Notes: generated by a model not told the origin, from the letters alone. Positions 8,757 to 18,692 are shown, counted from the first letter of the stretch. The stretch: DNA of 64,000 bases from Parasediminibacterium sp046546515 (GCF_046546515.1 NZ_JBKHKJ010000002.1:124001-188000), one strand, 5' to 3'. A program made the numbers and translations.

Positions 8757-9295
8757 AATGGATAAATACAATACTTTTTACCTCCCTTTTGCTGGCTACG
8801 GCCTGTTTATCATCTAAAAAAGCAATGAAAATAGACTTTAAAGTAGCTAAAGACGAAAAGAAAGACGGCCACAAAATGCTTGTAGGCATTATAAACCGTG
8901 CCATGCTGCAAAATGATACTGCCTTTGGCTGGTTTAAAGAAAACAGCCAGTATGGGCTGCCAGACGCCACGGCGGTAAAAACATTCCGGTTACAAAAAGC
9001 AAAATTCAGCATGGTTGTTTTTGGCGGAACTTGGTGTGAAGATACCCAAAACCTACTGCCTAAGTTTTACCAATTACTCGATGCCAGCGGCTACCCCGAA
9101 AGCCAAATAACACTAATAGCGGTTGACAGGAAAAAAGAAACCATCCACAACCTGCATACAACTTACCATATTAACAATGTGCCCACTTTCATTGTATTGA
9201 AAGATGGCAAAGAAGCAGGTCGCGTGGTGGAATATGGAACTATGGGGGATATAACAAAAGAATTGGGGATGATGGTGGCAAGGTTAGAAAAATAA
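8753..9295 (+). CDS. Thioredoxin-fold protein, exported
   Basis: The 180-residue protein begins with an export signal (WINTILFTSLLLATACLSS); the LATAC segment is a weak lipobox. A thioredoxin-like domain covers about residues 55-175, with the active-site region VVFGGTWCEDTQNLLPKF and the cis-proline region NNVPTFIVLKDG. Only one cysteine remains at the active site (WCEDT rather than WCxxC), so a classical dithiol reductase mechanism is unlikely. Its start overlaps the MerR gene stop, suggesting one transcript. The substrate is unknown. Confidence 0.8.
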   Translation: MKWINTILFTSLLLATACLSSKKAMKIDFKVAKDEKKDGHKMLVGIINRAMLQNDTAFGWFKENSQYGLPDATAVKTFRLQKAKFSMVVFGGTWCEDTQNLLPKFYQLLDASGYPESQITLIAVDRKKETIHNLHTTYHINNVPTFIVLKDGKEAGRVVEYGTMGDITKELGMMVARLEK

Positions 9296-9330
9296 ACTGA
9301 AATAGATTGATGATGAACTAGAAAATATTA

Positions 9331-9507
9331 AACCCGGATTTTGCAGTTGACTTCGTTATGAAAGGCTCAAATGCAATAAAGACAAGTATTTGAGCCGAAT
9401 TTTTGGTCGAAAACATAGTGTACTATGGCAAGGCCAAAAAATCAAGCAAATGCTTGTGTTTGAAGTATTTGGGGCTTGCAATAGATTTCATCTGCAAAAT
9501 CCGGGTT
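9331..9507. mobile_element. MITE-like element A, copy 2
   Basis: The element is 177 bp, bounded by a perfect 16-bp inverted repeat AACCCGGATTTTGCAG (9331-9346) and CTGCAAAATCCGGGTT (9492-9507). The sub-terminal sequences TTGACTTCG.TATGAAAGG and AATAGATTTCA match the copy at 4717-4928, while the middles differ. An open frame of 72 codons starting inside it (9403-9621) has no recognisable content. Confidence 0.75.
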
Positions 9508-9764
9508 AAAACCATAAAACGATACCATTGCCACCAACAGCTAATGGAAATTTTCCACGCCATCAAGGGTATGCCGAGGAAGAATAGTTGGAGTGTTGAT
9601 AGTTTTTATAAAGGATTATGACGACAAACATTTTTTGTTTCCACAGCTAAGCCCATCGGAAGCCCCATTACTAATTAATAACTAATTTTTGCCTGTTTGC
9701 TGGTTTATCCTTATTTTTAGCCATAGCCTAAAAAAGCCTTTCCCCAATTCAATCAACAGTAAAC

Positions 9765-12392
9765 ATGAAAATAGCAGAAATAAAAGTATTGAAGGGCCCT
9801 AATTACTGGAGCATCAGGCGGAAAAAACTAATCCAGATGAAATTGGATCTGGAAGAAATGGAACAACGCCCTACCAATGTGATAGATGGCTTTTTAGAAA
9901 GGCTCACCAAGCTTTTCCCTACAATGTACACGCACAGGTGCAGCGTGGGTGTAGAGGGAGGTTTTTTTCAACGCGTGGCAGAAGGCACATGGATGGGGCA
10001 TGTGATAGAGCATATAGCCTTGGAGATACAAACGCTTGCCGGGATGGATTGTGGCTTTGGCCGTACCCGTGGCACGGGCAACGAAGGGGAGTATTATGTG
10101 GTGTTTGATTATATGGAGGAAGATGCAGGCGTATTTGCAGCCAAGTCTGCTTTCCGTATTGCCGAAGCATTGATTAATGGTGCTGATTATGCCTTGGAAA
10201 CAGATATACAAGCCCTGAGGGAAATAAGGGAAGACACTCGCCTGGGCCCAAGCACGGGCAGCATTGTGGAAGAAGCTGCAAAAAGAGGCATCCCATATAT
10301 TAGGCTGAATAAACAAAGCCTAGTGCAGCTTGGATATGGCGTGCACCAAAAACGCATCAGGGCTACTATTACTAGCAATACCAGCGATATTGCCGTGGAC
10401 ATTGCAGGCGACAAGGAGGAAACCAAAAACCTACTGAGTACTGCCGAGATACCCGTTCCGCAAGGAACAGTAGTGCGGACAGAAGAAGCCTTGAAAGCTG
10501 CTATAAGCAGGTTTGGCTATCCATTGGTAATAAAACCCATTGATGGCAACCATGGCAAGGGCAATACCACCAACATAACCACCTGGGAACAAGCCGTAAA
10601 AGCCTTAGCCGCCGCACAGCAATATGGCAGGAGTGCCATTATAGAAAAATTCATAACCGGGTTCGATTTCAGGGTTTTGGTTATCAATTACAAGTTTGTT
10701 TGTGCAGCCCTGCGCACGCCAGCCTCTGTAATTGGGGATGGCATCAACACCATACAATGGTTGATAGACGAAACCAACAAAGACCCTCGCCGTGGCTATG
10801 GGCATGAAAAAGTATTGACACAAATAACCATCGACCAGTTTACACAAAAAATGCTGGACGAGAAAAATTATACCCTCGCTACCATCCCCCCTGCTGGCGA
10901 GCTGGTTTTGCTAAAGCCTACTGCCAACCTTAGTACTGGCGGCACTTCTACAGATGTTACGGATGAAGTGCACCCTGAAAACATATTCCTGGCAGAACGC
11001 ATTGCCCGTATTATTGGCCTTGATATTTGCGGCATAGATATCATGGCCAAAGACCTCCGCAGTTCTATTTATGAAAATGATGGCGCCGTGCTGGAAGTTA
11101 ATGCTGCTCCCGGTTTCAGGATGCACATAGAACCTTCCGAAGGGATTGCCCGCAATGTGGCAGAACCGGTTATCAATATGCTTTTCCCGCAGGGTACAAA
11201 TGGCCGCATACCTATTATTGCCATTACAGGCACCAATGGTAAAACCACCACCACTCGCCTTACTGCCCATATTTGCAAAACGGCTGGCCGCAAAGTAGGC
11301 TACACTACTAGCGATGGCGTTTACATACAAAACCAATTGATGATGAAGGGCGACTGCACCGGCCCATTAAGCACAAAATTTGTATTGAGAGACCCAACGG
11401 TTGACTTTGCCGTGCTGGAATGCGCAAGGGGTGGAATCTTAAAATCTGGGTTGGCTTTTGACAATTGCGATGTAAGCATTATTACCAATGTAACTGCCGA
11501 CCATTTGGGGCTAGGCGGCATAGAATCGGTAGAGCAGATGGCTAAAGTAAAGGCAATAGTGGCCGAGACTACATTTAAGCATGGCTTCGCCATTTTAAAT
11601 GCAGATGATGACCTTGTTTACAACATGCACGAAGGGCTTGATTGCAATGTGGCTTATTTCAGCATGGATGAAAATAATCCGCGCATTAAAAAACATAGTA
11701 AAACAGGCGGTTACTCGGCAGTATATGAAAATGGGTATGTAAGTATCTTAAAAGGCACTTGGAAAATAAGGGTCATTAAAGTAAACGAAATCCCTATCAC
11801 TTTTGGCGGCAAAGCTACGCACAATATCATGAATACCCTGCCTGCGGTGCTGGCAACCTACCTTTTCAAGAATATTACTATTGAAGATATTAAAACGGCT
11901 TTAAGCACCTTTACGCCATCGCCTACGCAAACACCGGGCAGGCTAAACTTCTTTGAATTCAAGCATTTTAAATTCCTGGCCGACTTTGCACACAACCCTG
12001 CTGGGCTGGCTTTGCTATGCGATTTTATAAGCAAGCTTGACGGCACGCCAAAAGTAGGCATCATTAGTGGCACGGGCGATAGGCGGGATGACGACATACG
12101 CGAACTAGGCCGCATCAGTGGCCGCTATTTTGACGAAATCATCATCAGGCAAGACAACCATTTGCGTGGCCGTACCGCCGAGAACATTGTAAACCTATTG
12201 ATTGAAGGCATTAAAGAAACACAGCCCCATGAATTGCCCCTCAAGATTATCTACAATGAAAAAGAAGCTATCTTATATGCGTATAACAATGCAAAAAAAG
12301 GCAGCCTAATTACAATTATGTGCGATGTTATTTCAGAAGCACTAGACCAGATAAAGAATTTGAAAGAGAATGAGGAACAAGGCACGCTTTAA
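9765..12392 (+). CDS. cphA: Cyanophycin synthetase
   Basis: The 875-residue enzyme makes the storage polymer multi-L-arginyl-poly-L-aspartate from Asp, Arg and ATP. The N-terminal domain is typical of CphA (LKGPNYWSIRRKKLI, HVIEHIALEIQTLAGMDCGFGRTR). An ATP-grasp domain follows at about 215-480 (YPLVIKPIDGNHGKG, EVNAAPGFRMHIEP). The C-terminal half is a Mur-ligase-like domain with the P-loop GTNGKTTTTRL at about 490-500 and DFAHNPAG later. Length is normal for the family. No cyanophycinase (CphB) or isoaspartyl dipeptidase gene lies nearby, so degradation must be encoded elsewhere or the polymer has another fate. Confidence 0.95.
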   Translation: MKIAEIKVLKGPNYWSIRRKKLIQMKLDLEEMEQRPTNVIDGFLERLTKLFPTMYTHRCSVGVEGGFFQRVAEGTWMGHVIEHIALEIQTLAGMDCGFGRTRGTGNEGEYYVVFDYMEEDAGVFAAKSAFRIAEALINGADYALETDIQALREIREDTRLGPSTGSIVEEAAKRGIPYIRLNKQSLVQLGYGVHQKRIRATITSNTSDIAVDIAGDKEETKNLLSTAEIPVPQGTVVRTEEALKAAISRFGYPLVIKPIDGNHGKGNTTNITTWEQAVKALAAAQQYGRSAIIEKFITGFDFRVLVINYKFVCAALRTPASVIGDGINTIQWLIDETNKDPRRGYGHEKVLTQITIDQFTQKMLDEKNYTLATIPPAGELVLLKPTANLSTGGTSTDVTDEVHPENIFLAERIARIIGLDICGIDIMAKDLRSSIYENDGAVLEVNAAPGFRMHIEPSEGIARNVAEPVINMLFPQGTNGRIPIIAITGTNGKTTTTRLTAHICKTAGRKVGYTTSDGVYIQNQLMMKGDCTGPLSTKFVLRDPTVDFAVLECARGGILKSGLAFDNCDVSIITNVTADHLGLGGIESVEQMAKVKAIVAETTFKHGFAILNADDDLVYNMHEGLDCNVAYFSMDENNPRIKKHSKTGGYSAVYENGYVSILKGTWKIRVIKVNEIPITFGGKATHNIMNTLPAVLATYLFKNITIEDIKTALSTFTPSPTQTPGRLNFFEFKHFKFLADFAHNPAGLALLCDFISKLDGTPKVGIISGTGDRRDDDIRELGRISGRYFDEIIIRQDNHLRGRTAENIVNLLIEGIKETQPHELPLKIIYNEKEAILYAYNNAKKGSLITIMCDVISEALDQIKNLKENEEQGTL

Positions 12393-12399
12393 ATAGATA

Positions 12400-12500
12400 G
12401 CCACAAAGATACGAAGGCACAAAAAGGCACAAAGGGTTAAGGGAAAGGCAAAGCATATAATTTTCCTTCGTTTTTCTTTGTGCTTTTGTGCCTTCGTGGC
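12400..12500. repeat. CACGAAGGCACAAAG-type inverted pair
   Basis: The left arm GCCACAAAGATACGAAGGCAC faces the right arm TTTGTGCTTTTGTGCCTTCGTGGC across about 50 bp, forming a long imperfect hairpin between cphA and lnt. Arms of this family recur in at least six other gaps of the window. Confidence 0.6.
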
Positions 12501-12566
12501 AGATTGTTTTATGCCCACTTATCCCAGCATTACAAAACCAATCCACCTATCGTTTACATTTGAAAC

Positions 12567-14162
12567 ATGAAAAAGCAACAGTTCCTGTCTTTGGGCATAT
12601 TGGCTGGCGTATTGTTATTTGAGGCATGGCCAGTAGGGCCATCCTGTTTTCTTGTTTTCATAGCACTGGTGCCATTACTGATTTTGGCTGACAAAACTAC
12701 CAAGCGACTGTCTTTTTTCATTTTTACTTTTGTTGGTTTATTAATTTTTAATGCTGCTACCACTTGGTGGATATGGAACAGTACCGATATAGGCAGCGTG
12801 GCAGCCATCGTGGCCAATAGCCTGCTGATGTGCATCCCTTGGTGGGGCTTTCATTTAATGCTGAAAAAATATGGGCGAAACATGGGTTATGTTTCCCTTG
12901 TTTGCTTTTTGATGTTGTTTGAATACATACACCTCAACTGGCAGCTAAGCTGGCCATGGCTTACCCTTGGCAATGTGTTTGCAGCCAACCCCAACTGGGT
13001 ACAATGGTATGAATATACTGGCGTGGCTGGCGGCACTTTATGGGTATTGCTGGTAAATATTTTTATTAAACTGGCTTTGGGCAGTTGGGTAAATCTAAAA
13101 AGGGCAATAATGCCAATGGCTGTGATTTTGTTGTTGTTGGTTGTTGCCCCGTTGGTAACATCATACCTAATTTTGGCTAACAAGAAAAACAATACCCAGC
13201 CAGTAGCGGGCAATGTATTGATGGTGCAGCCGAACATAAACCCATACCAAAAATTTGAAGCAGGCAATGCTGCAAATGAAATACAGCAAATGATAGCTTT
13301 GAGCGAAAGCAATATAGACAGTGCTACCAAACTGATACTTTGGCCAGAAACCGCCCTGAGCGTGCCTTCTTGGCAAGACAAGATAGACAGCAACGCTAAC
13401 TATAAACCCGTGTTTGCTTTTTTGCAACGCCACCCCAATGCCACCTTATTGTCCGGCATAGAAACCTTTAAAAATTACGGCACAGACAAGGCAACTGCCA
13501 CCGCCCGCAAGGCAGACGATGGCAGTTATTACGATGCGTTCAACAGTGCCATTTTCAAAAATACCAACCAGTCATTCCAGTTGTACAATAAAAGCAAGCT
13601 GGTACCAGGGGTGGAGAGCATGCCCACTTTCCTTTATTTTTTAGCCCCTGTATTTGAAAAATTTGGCGGCACCACAGGTGGCTATGGCAGCAGCGACAGC
13701 AGCAAGGTTTTTGCTGTGGAAGGCAACCCATACCATGCTGCACCCGTTATTTGCTACGAAAGTATTTATGGCGAGTATGTTGGTAGCTATGTAAAACGAG
13801 GGGCAAACTTAATAGCAATTATTACCAACGATGGGTGGTGGGGCAATACGCCCGGCCACAAGCAGCACCTGCAATATGCCCGTCTGCGGGCAATAGAAAC
13901 AAGGAGATGGGTAGCCCGAAGTGCCAACACAGGCATAAGTGCAGTGATAGATGATTATGGTAACATAATGGCTACGCAGCCTTGGAACAAAGTGGCGGTG
14001 ATAAAATATTTTGTACCCACCACCACCGTGCTTACCTTTTATGTACAACATGGCGATTGGCTGTATAAAATAGCGGGGTTTATTGCGGCATTATTGATAG
14101 CTTGGCATGGTTATGTATTGGTGAAAGGTTTTATTGTTAGCCGCAAAGAAAAGCAGATATAG
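12567..14162 (+). CDS. lnt: Apolipoprotein N-acyltransferase
   Basis: This integral membrane enzyme adds the third acyl chain to the N-terminal cysteine of lipoproteins. The 531-residue protein has about six hydrophobic segments in the first 215 residues, then a nitrilase-fold periplasmic domain at about 220-500, and a final membrane helix (IAGFIAALLIAWHGYVLV). The catalytic triad is visible: Glu in LWPETALSVP, Lys in YNKSKLVPGVESMP and Cys in APVICYESIYG. Length agrees with E. coli Lnt (512). It follows cphA by 175 bp with an inverted repeat in between, so cotranscription is doubtful. Confidence 0.94.
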   Translation: MKKQQFLSLGILAGVLLFEAWPVGPSCFLVFIALVPLLILADKTTKRLSFFIFTFVGLLIFNAATTWWIWNSTDIGSVAAIVANSLLMCIPWWGFHLMLKKYGRNMGYVSLVCFLMLFEYIHLNWQLSWPWLTLGNVFAANPNWVQWYEYTGVAGGTLWVLLVNIFIKLALGSWVNLKRAIMPMAVILLLLVVAPLVTSYLILANKKNNTQPVAGNVLMVQPNINPYQKFEAGNAANEIQQMIALSESNIDSATKLILWPETALSVPSWQDKIDSNANYKPVFAFLQRHPNATLLSGIETFKNYGTDKATATARKADDGSYYDAFNSAIFKNTNQSFQLYNKSKLVPGVESMPTFLYFLAPVFEKFGGTTGGYGSSDSSKVFAVEGNPYHAAPVICYESIYGEYVGSYVKRGANLIAIITNDGWWGNTPGHKQHLQYARLRAIETRRWVARSANTGISAVIDDYGNIMATQPWNKVAVIKYFVPTTTVLTFYVQHGDWLYKIAGFIAALLIAWHGYVLVKGFIVSRKEKQI

Positions 14163-14486
14163 CCACGAAGGCACAAAAACACAAAGAAGCACGAAGGGTT
14201 AAAGGGAGATAAAAAAGTGCAAAGCCCCGAAGGGGTGTCATATACTAGCGATGGGTATAGCCCATCGAATGAAGATATAGCCACGAAGCCACAAAAACAC
14301 GAAGAAGCACGAAGATGTTAAGGAAATAAGAAGGGTTCATAAAAGTTTGTTTGCTCAATTGCTTTGTTAGATTTGACAACTTGATTTGGTAACTTTCCAA
14401 AAGTTGCCAAATCTTAAAAGGGTCTTCTTTTCTTGTTTCTTTCCTTTGTGCTGCTTTGAGTCTTCGTGTCTTTGTGGCAAGATATG
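14160..14486. repeat. Cluster of intergenic repeats between lnt and the hydrolase gene
   Basis: The 348-bp gap holds three repeat families. A CACGAAGGCACAAA arm lies at 14161-14197. CCCCGAAGGGGTGTCATATACTAGCGATGGGTATAGCCCATCG lies within about 14225-14268. A facing pair GCCACGAAGCCACAAAAACACG and TTTGTGCTGCTTTGAGTCTTCGTGTCTTTGTGGC spans 14280-14486. Inside the pair is a near-perfect hairpin GATTTGGTAACTTT/AAAAGTTGCCAAATC (14383-14413). No gene is visible. Confidence 0.6.
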
Positions 14487-14510
14487 TGGCAAGAAAAAAA
14501 TTAGATAATC

Positions 14511-15341
14511 ATGCAATCAAATAATTTTCAATATCTATCTTTCACTATCCATTACCGGGTAACTGGCAGGGGTGTACCCTTAGTGTTGCTGCATGGTTTT
14601 GGGGAAGATGGCACTGTATGGGATGAGCAAGTAGCCTACTTGGCAGGCAAAGCCATGGTGATTGTGCCAGACTTGCCTGGCTCTGGGGCATCGATATTGA
14701 AGAAAGAAAATTTTACGGAAGAAAATAAAGGCCTGTTAAATAAAATTGAATTTTATGCAGATGTAGTAAACGGCTTGTTGCAGCATCTGAAAATTGAAAC
14801 TTGTATATTGCTAGGGCATAGCATGGGCGGGTATATTACACTTGCTTTTGCGGAGAAATACCCAACGCTGGTAAAAGGTTTTGGGTTAATACACTCCACT
14901 GCTTATGCAGACAATGCCGAGCGTAAAGAAAAACGGGACAAGGGCATAGCCATGATGGAAGAACATGGCGGTTACGCGTTTTTAAAAGCCAGCACCCCCA
15001 ATTTATTTACAACCTTGTTTAAACAAAAATACCCTGAACGGGTTTTTGCATTAATAGAAAGGGCAAAAGGCTTTGACACAGAGGCTTTGCAATGCTACTA
15101 CCGTGCAATGCGGGATAGGCCAGATAGGGTGCTCGTTTTAAAAGAAAGCAAAGTGCCTGTGCTGATAGTGGCAGGGCAAGAAGATATTGTAGTGCCTTTG
15201 GACGACTTGTTGCAGCAATCGCACATAGCCAATACCACTTATTTTCATATACTGGAAAATGCTGCCCACATGGGCATGTGGGAGGCAAGAGAGGAATTAA
15301 ACAAGGCTATTGGCAATTTTGTTGAGGAGATTAAATTATGA
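14511..15341 (+). CDS. Alpha/beta-fold hydrolase
   Basis: The 276-residue protein has the alpha/beta hydrolase pattern: the oxyanion segment LVLLHGFGEDGTVWDEQ, the nucleophile elbow LLGHSMGGYITLAFA with Ser at about 106, a late Asp in VAGQEDIVVPLD and the catalytic His in LENAAHMGMWEA. There is no signal peptide, so it is probably cytoplasmic. Sequence does not fix the substrate; such proteins include esterases, C-C hydrolases and the MenH group. A strong terminator begins at the stop codon, and it appears to be a single-gene unit. Confidence 0.9.
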   Translation: MQSNNFQYLSFTIHYRVTGRGVPLVLLHGFGEDGTVWDEQVAYLAGKAMVIVPDLPGSGASILKKENFTEENKGLLNKIEFYADVVNGLLQHLKIETCILLGHSMGGYITLAFAEKYPTLVKGFGLIHSTAYADNAERKEKRDKGIAMMEEHGGYAFLKASTPNLFTTLFKQKYPERVFALIERAKGFDTEALQCYYRAMRDRPDRVLVLKESKVPVLIVAGQEDIVVPLDDLLQQSHIANTTYFHILENAAHMGMWEAREELNKAIGNFVEEIKL

Positions 15342-15377
15342 ACCTTTATCGGGTTCACAACCCGATAAAGGTTTTTC
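15341..15377 (+). terminator. Rho-independent terminator after hydrolase gene
   Basis: AACCTTTATCGGGTT and AACCCGATAAAGGTT form a perfect 15-bp stem with a CAC loop, followed by TTTTT. It begins on the last base of the stop codon. Confidence 0.85.
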
Positions 15378-15514
15378 GCTCTGCCCCTCGCCATTGTTAT
15401 TGCTCCCTCTCCTTTTGGAGCTAGAGAATATGCACATCTTTTTTAGGTCTTTTTAGTGTAAGCAAATAGATAGATAGATGCAAGGGAATTCTATCATAAA
15501 ATCTCTTGCATTTT

Positions 15515-15625
15515 GTCGGTGGATGGCTCCCCCTCGCCTTCGGAGAGGGGGTTGGGGGGTGAGGTCGGGGTTGGGGTGAGGTTTAATTATAACCAGCGAA
15601 ATTTTTTATGCACCCATTAACATAG
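15515..15625. repeat. GGAGAGGG-GTGAGGT repeat joined to GCGAAAnTTTTTATGCACCC motif
   Basis: GTCGGTGGATGGCTCCCCCTCGCC is followed by GGAGAGGGGGTTGGGGGGTGAGGTCGGGG and then GCGAAATTTTTTATGCACCC (15596-15615). The first part recurs at 46116-46196 and, degenerate, at 18625-18660. The last 20 bp resemble the terminal repeat of the element at 58324-58898. The remaining gap 15626-15833 contains one CTATGTGGTGAG repeat arm and no gene. Confidence 0.55.
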
Positions 15626-15833
15626 CTTTAAGCATCATTCGGCAGGGTTGGCATATCTTTTTGTATATTATTCAATAACCTTGTGTTGCATCTTTTGCAG
15701 TACTTCAAGGGTTATTAATTAAACTAAGGCAGCTAAGTGATAATAAGCGTCCTATGTTTTCTCTTTTTTCCTTCATCGGCTATGTGCCTATGTATCTATG
15801 TGGTGAGCAACCCTAAAAATTGGATGTACAACC

Positions 15834-18599
15834 ATGAAGTATAAAGCCATTTTACTCATCATTTGTTTGTATTCTATTGCCAGCCAGGCCATTGCCGGGC
15901 ATATAGCTGGTGGTGAGGTTTTTTATACATTCATGGGCAAAAATGCCACAAACGATTCTTCCAAGTACCATATTACGCTACGCTTATTCAGGAAATGCCA
16001 CCCTTTGTCAAACAACGGCCAAGCGCCTGCCGAGCTACCCGACGACTTATACATGGGCATCTATAAAAACACTGACTCTTCAGACATAGTAAGCAGCGGC
16101 CTAAGGGGTACAGATTTGTTTTATGTAAAAAGAAGCTCTAAAATCCAGATTAACCTTAATACCTACAACCCTTGTATTAAAAACCCCCCAGAGGTTTGTT
16201 ATGAAATTGGCTTATATGAATTTGATGTTTTGCTTGCAGATATTCCAGAAGGATATACAGTAGGCTACCAAACCTGCTGTCGGACCAACTTTATTGAGAA
16301 CGTGCAGCCCCAATTTATTGCTAACCAGAATAGTGCTGCTGAGGGTGCCACTTATGCCTGTGAAATACCGGGTACCAATGTTCTGGGCAAGCAAACCAAT
16401 TCCAGCCCTGTGTTTGCTGTAAAAGACACTACGTTGGTGTGTGCAGGCTCAAAATTCAAACTAGACTTTAGTGCTACTGATCCAGATAGCCGTGATTTTG
16501 GCGATTCGCTTTCTTATCAATTTTGCTCGGCTTACAACAGGGGCAATACAGACAATGCCTATTCCATAGATTACTCAAACCCACCTTACCAGCCAGTTAC
16601 TTATAACTTGCCTTATTCAGGCAGCCAGCCACTGGGGCCATTGGCTTTTATCAACGACACCACGGGGATTATATCTGGCATTGCGCCGGAAACAACAGGT
16701 GCTTATGTGGTAAATGTGTGCATCACCGAATGGCGTAAAGGGCGGCCAATCAGCTCGCACAGGAAAGATTTTACATTGGAAGTAACGGGCTGCTTGTTGT
16801 CAGCAGCAGCGCTTAGCCCAACTTATCCGAATTGCAGCGATTCTACTGTGCCTTTTCATAACTTAAATGGCGACAACCCTAACTACAAATACAAATGGTT
16901 CTTTGGGGATGTAAATAGCCCGATAGATACTTCATCCTTGGCAAAACCAACGCATATATATTCAGACACTGGTACTTTTACAGTAAAGCTAAATGTGGAA
17001 TTGCCAGTAAATAATTCAACCAACGGCACCTGCAAAGATTCTACAACTGCAATTGTAAAAATATATCCCGGGTTCAAAGCCAACTTTATTGTAAAAGCCA
17101 GTTGCATCAACAATCCCTACCTTTTTATAGATTCTTCCTATACCAAATATGGGAAAGTAGATAACTGGCAATGGGATTTGGGCGAGCCAACCGTAACCAC
17201 GGATACCTCTTCCAAGCCAAATGTCAGTTACCTATACCCCACCACGGGCAAAAAAACGGTAACGCTTTCCGTGGTTAACACCACTGGCTGCGTGGATACC
17301 AAAACCGAGGTAATTGACGTGGAGGCAAACCCTACACTGCATTTGCCTTTTAAAGACACGCTTATCTGCTACCTCGATACCATACAGCTACACGTAAATG
17401 AGGTAAACGCAAGCGGGAAGGAAAAATTTGCCTGGACACCCAAGCAATTTATTATAAACGACAGTACGGCAAACCCTTATGTTTATCCAACTGATACAGC
17501 ATGGTACTATGTGCATGTGGCGGATCAAGGCTGTTTTGGCAATGACTCGGTAAGGGTAAATGTATTAAAGTCCATCACGGTAAACCTTGGGCCAGATACC
17601 ATTGCCTGCAAGGCAGATACATTCCACCTGAATGCTGTTAGTAATGGCTTGTCTTTTATTTGGACCAGCAACACGGGCGACATTATTGCCCCAGTACAGA
17701 AACCATTGGTACAGCCAGTAGTCAACCCTACTTACTACTATGTAGTAGCCCGCTTGGGTAATGGCTGCAAGGCAAAAGACACTTTGCAGGTGCAGGTATT
17801 CCCCTATCCCGGCGTGAATGCTGGGGTGGACGCTGCCGTGTGTTTTGGCAAAACAGTACCACTACATGGCACAATAGTGGGCTCGGTGTTTTCATGGTCG
17901 CCGGGTACAAAGCTCCTGCATTCAGATAGCACGATTTTGAACCCTGTTGCCGTTCCAGATTCCACAACTGGATATGTATTAACCGTGATAGATACAGCCA
18001 AATTAGCTTGCCCCAAGCCCTCTAGGGACACCATAAAAGTAGTTGTTTACCAAAAAGTGAGGATAGATGCAGGCAGCGATACCTCCGTGGTAGCAAACCA
18101 GCCTTTGCAGTTTGCTGCCACAGGCAATGTGGACACACTAACTACCAATTATTCATGGGTTACACTAAGCGGCCTGCCCACGTATATGGATAACCCCAAC
18201 ATTTACAACCCCATTGCTATTTTGCCTCCAAGTACAGACTCCGTTACTTATATACTAAGGGTATCAACGGACAAAGGGTGTTTTGGAGCAGATAGCGTAA
18301 AAGTGCTAGTTTTTAATACCGGGCCAGAAATATTTGTGCCATCTGCCTTCACGCCCAATGGCGATGGCAGGAACGATGTGGAAATACCAATACCCGTTGG
18401 GTTGATAAAATTGGTTTATTTTAGCATTTACAATAGGTGGGGGCAGTTGCTATACACTACCAACCAACTAAACCAAGGTTGGGACGGCAACTTTAAAGGC
18501 GAGCCGCAGCCACCTGGCACTTATGTGTATGTAACGGTAGGGGAAGATTATCACCACAAAGTTTTTTATAGGAAAGGGACAGTAGTGTTGATACGATAA
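15834..18599 (+). CDS. Secreted PKD-domain protein with type IX secretion (gliding motility) C-terminal domain
   Basis: The 921-residue protein begins with a signal peptide (YKAILLIICLYSIASQAIAG). The middle, roughly 330-500, contains PKD-like Ig-fold repeats (KYKWFFGD...THIYSDTGTFTVKL, WQWDLGEP...YLYPTTGKKTVTLSV). Further Ig-like repeats with NLGPDT and DAGSDTSV motifs follow to about 830. The last 92 residues are a T9SS type B (CHU_C) sorting domain: FVPSAFTPNGDGRNDV, IYNRWGQLLY, GWDGNFKGE, PPGTYVYVTVG. It is therefore predicted to cross the outer membrane through the type IX system, to the surface or medium. No catalytic domain is visible; adhesion is plausible. Confidence 0.92.
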   Translation: MKYKAILLIICLYSIASQAIAGHIAGGEVFYTFMGKNATNDSSKYHITLRLFRKCHPLSNNGQAPAELPDDLYMGIYKNTDSSDIVSSGLRGTDLFYVKRSSKIQINLNTYNPCIKNPPEVCYEIGLYEFDVLLADIPEGYTVGYQTCCRTNFIENVQPQFIANQNSAAEGATYACEIPGTNVLGKQTNSSPVFAVKDTTLVCAGSKFKLDFSATDPDSRDFGDSLSYQFCSAYNRGNTDNAYSIDYSNPPYQPVTYNLPYSGSQPLGPLAFINDTTGIISGIAPETTGAYVVNVCITEWRKGRPISSHRKDFTLEVTGCLLSAAALSPTYPNCSDSTVPFHNLNGDNPNYKYKWFFGDVNSPIDTSSLAKPTHIYSDTGTFTVKLNVELPVNNSTNGTCKDSTTAIVKIYPGFKANFIVKASCINNPYLFIDSSYTKYGKVDNWQWDLGEPTVTTDTSSKPNVSYLYPTTGKKTVTLSVVNTTGCVDTKTEVIDVEANPTLHLPFKDTLICYLDTIQLHVNEVNASGKEKFAWTPKQFIINDSTANPYVYPTDTAWYYVHVADQGCFGNDSVRVNVLKSITVNLGPDTIACKADTFHLNAVSNGLSFIWTSNTGDIIAPVQKPLVQPVVNPTYYYVVARLGNGCKAKDTLQVQVFPYPGVNAGVDAAVCFGKTVPLHGTIVGSVFSWSPGTKLLHSDSTILNPVAVPDSTTGYVLTVIDTAKLACPKPSRDTIKVVVYQKVRIDAGSDTSVVANQPLQFAATGNVDTLTTNYSWVTLSGLPTYMDNPNIYNPIAILPPSTDSVTYILRVSTDKGCFGADSVKVLVFNTGPEIFVPSAFTPNGDGRNDVEIPIPVGLIKLVYFSIYNRWGQLLYTTNQLNQGWDGNFKGEPQPPGTYVYVTVGEDYHHKVFYRKGTVVLIR

Positions 18600-18603
18600 G
18601 GTT

Positions 18604-18692
18604 ACATAAAACTTTTTCGCTTTGCCCTTCGCCTTCGGAGACGGGTTGAGGTGAGGTTTAACTACAAAATGCGAAAAACTTTTATGCACCCT
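18604..18692. repeat. Short inverted-arm element related to the 58324 element ends
   Basis: A degenerate left arm ACATAAAACTTTTTCGCTTTG (18604-18624) faces GCGAAAAACTTTTATGCACCC (18671-18691). Between them is a degenerate GGAGACGGGTTGAGGTGAGGT piece. The right arm is identical to the right terminal repeat of the element at 58324-58898. Confidence 0.5.

Noticed and set aside
9403..9621. A 72-codon frame across the end of the second MITE-like element
   Set aside because: It begins inside the element, and its protein has no recognisable feature.
9894..10316. Open frames antisense to cphA (also 10187-10426 and 11321-11593)
   Set aside because: They follow from codon composition of the real gene on the plus strand and show no domain.
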